Part shown: positions 5,448 through 5,703 of the stretch, in pieces | Position numbering within the stretch: the stretch's first letter is position 1 | How the letters are laid out: each line of letters starts with the position of its first letter | Origin: Spirochaetia bacterium | Lineage (GTDB): Bacteria > Spirochaetota > Spirochaetia > Treponematales > Breznakiellaceae | Length of the DNA: 5,703 nucleotides | Reading direction: 5' to 3' | Assembly (NCBI GenBank): GCA_025997655.1 | Contig: BNUW01000148.1 | Location: 1 to 5,703 of the forward strand | Program-made: the position numbers and the translations under genes | Notes under the pieces: model-generated | Seen by the model: the letters and a program-made list of their open reading frames with translations, nothing else | Told to the model about the DNA's origin: nothing | Databases searched by the model: none

Positions 5448-5703
5448 ATGCCCTTATTACCTTTTTCTGCGAATCAAATAGAAGTAAACCAAGCGAAATT
5501 GGCGGTCCTCATCGACGCCGATAATACCCAACCCGCCATCATCGACGGCCTCCTTGACGAGGTAGCCAAGTACGGCGTGGCCAGCGTCAAACGGATCTAC
5601 GGCGACTGGACCAGCACCAACCTTCGTTCCTGGAAGGACCGGCTCCTGGACCACGCCATCCAGCCCATCCAGCAGTTTGCCTACACCCAGGGTAAGAACG
5701 CCA
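5448..5703 (+). CDS. NYN (LabA/PIN-like) domain protein, 3' partial
   Basis: The gene begins at ATG 5448, two nucleotides after the TGA of the helicase-associated gene, and runs off the window after 85 codons. The translated part has the LabA/NYN signature: LAVLIDADN (18-26, with D23 and D25 as likely metal ligands), ASVKRIYGDWTS (45-56), W62 and HAIQPIQQFAYTQGKNA (69-85). In the family the last stretch normally continues TD with another acidic residue, lying beyond the window. NYN domains are PIN-like folds, and several members are metal-dependent RNases; bacterial LabA-like proteins often carry a C-terminal OST-HTH/LOTUS RNA-binding domain, which cannot be checked here. There is no signal peptide or membrane segment, so it is cytosolic. 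Two-nucleotide spacing argues for co-transcription with the helicase. Family is confident; nuclease activity is inferred. Confidence 0.88.
   Translation, partial: MPLLPFSANQIEVNQAKLAVLIDADNTQPAIIDGLLDEVAKYGVASVKRIYGDWTSTNLRSWKDRLLDHAIQPIQQFAYTQGKNA

Noticed and set aside
1..5703. CRISPR array or phage-derived block
   Set aside because: There are no regularly spaced repeats beyond the 12-bp coding repeat, and no phage structural, integrase or cas genes.

Overview
This window looks like chromosome from a spirochete, most likely a Treponema-type bacterium such as the termite-gut treponemes. The call rests on gene content: a bacterial XPB-type helicase followed directly by a helicase-associated protein and a LabA-type NYN protein, next to an Rpn/PD-(D/E)XK nuclease of a kind common in those genomes. 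This is family recognition from protein sequence, not a database search.

Layout. Positions 2-412 (+) hold the C-terminal end of a Ser/Thr/Asn/Gly-rich, probably exported protein that begins before the window. Positions 413-674 are non-coding and crowded with hairpins, including a strong + strand intrinsic terminator (600-635) and a likely - strand terminator (529-560), as expected between converging transcripts. Positions 675-1550 (-) encode a complete Rpn-family nuclease with an in-frame 12-bp repeat near its C-terminus. Positions 1551-1628 are a compact divergent promoter region with two back-to-back sigma70-like promoters, both so close to their start codons that leaderless or nearly leaderless mRNAs are possible. 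Positions 1629-5703 (+) form a tight operon: XPB-like helicase (1629-3329), a 707-residue helicase-associated protein (3322-5445, 8-nt overlap) and the start of an NYN-domain protein (5448 onward, 2-nt gap).

How the genes may work together. The helicase has every motif needed for an ATP-driven 3'-5' DNA translocase. Its partner appears to carry the same XPB/Ssl2-like domain found at the helicase N-terminus, plus a C-terminal segment resembling a WYL domain. The NYN gene supplies a PIN-like metal-dependent nuclease fold. A helicase, regulator and nuclease module acting in DNA repair or nucleic-acid surveillance is the most interesting reading of the window, but that joint function is inferred from gene order and domains. 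The Rpn gene is divergent, differs in base composition, and is probably a separate mobile-type neighbour.
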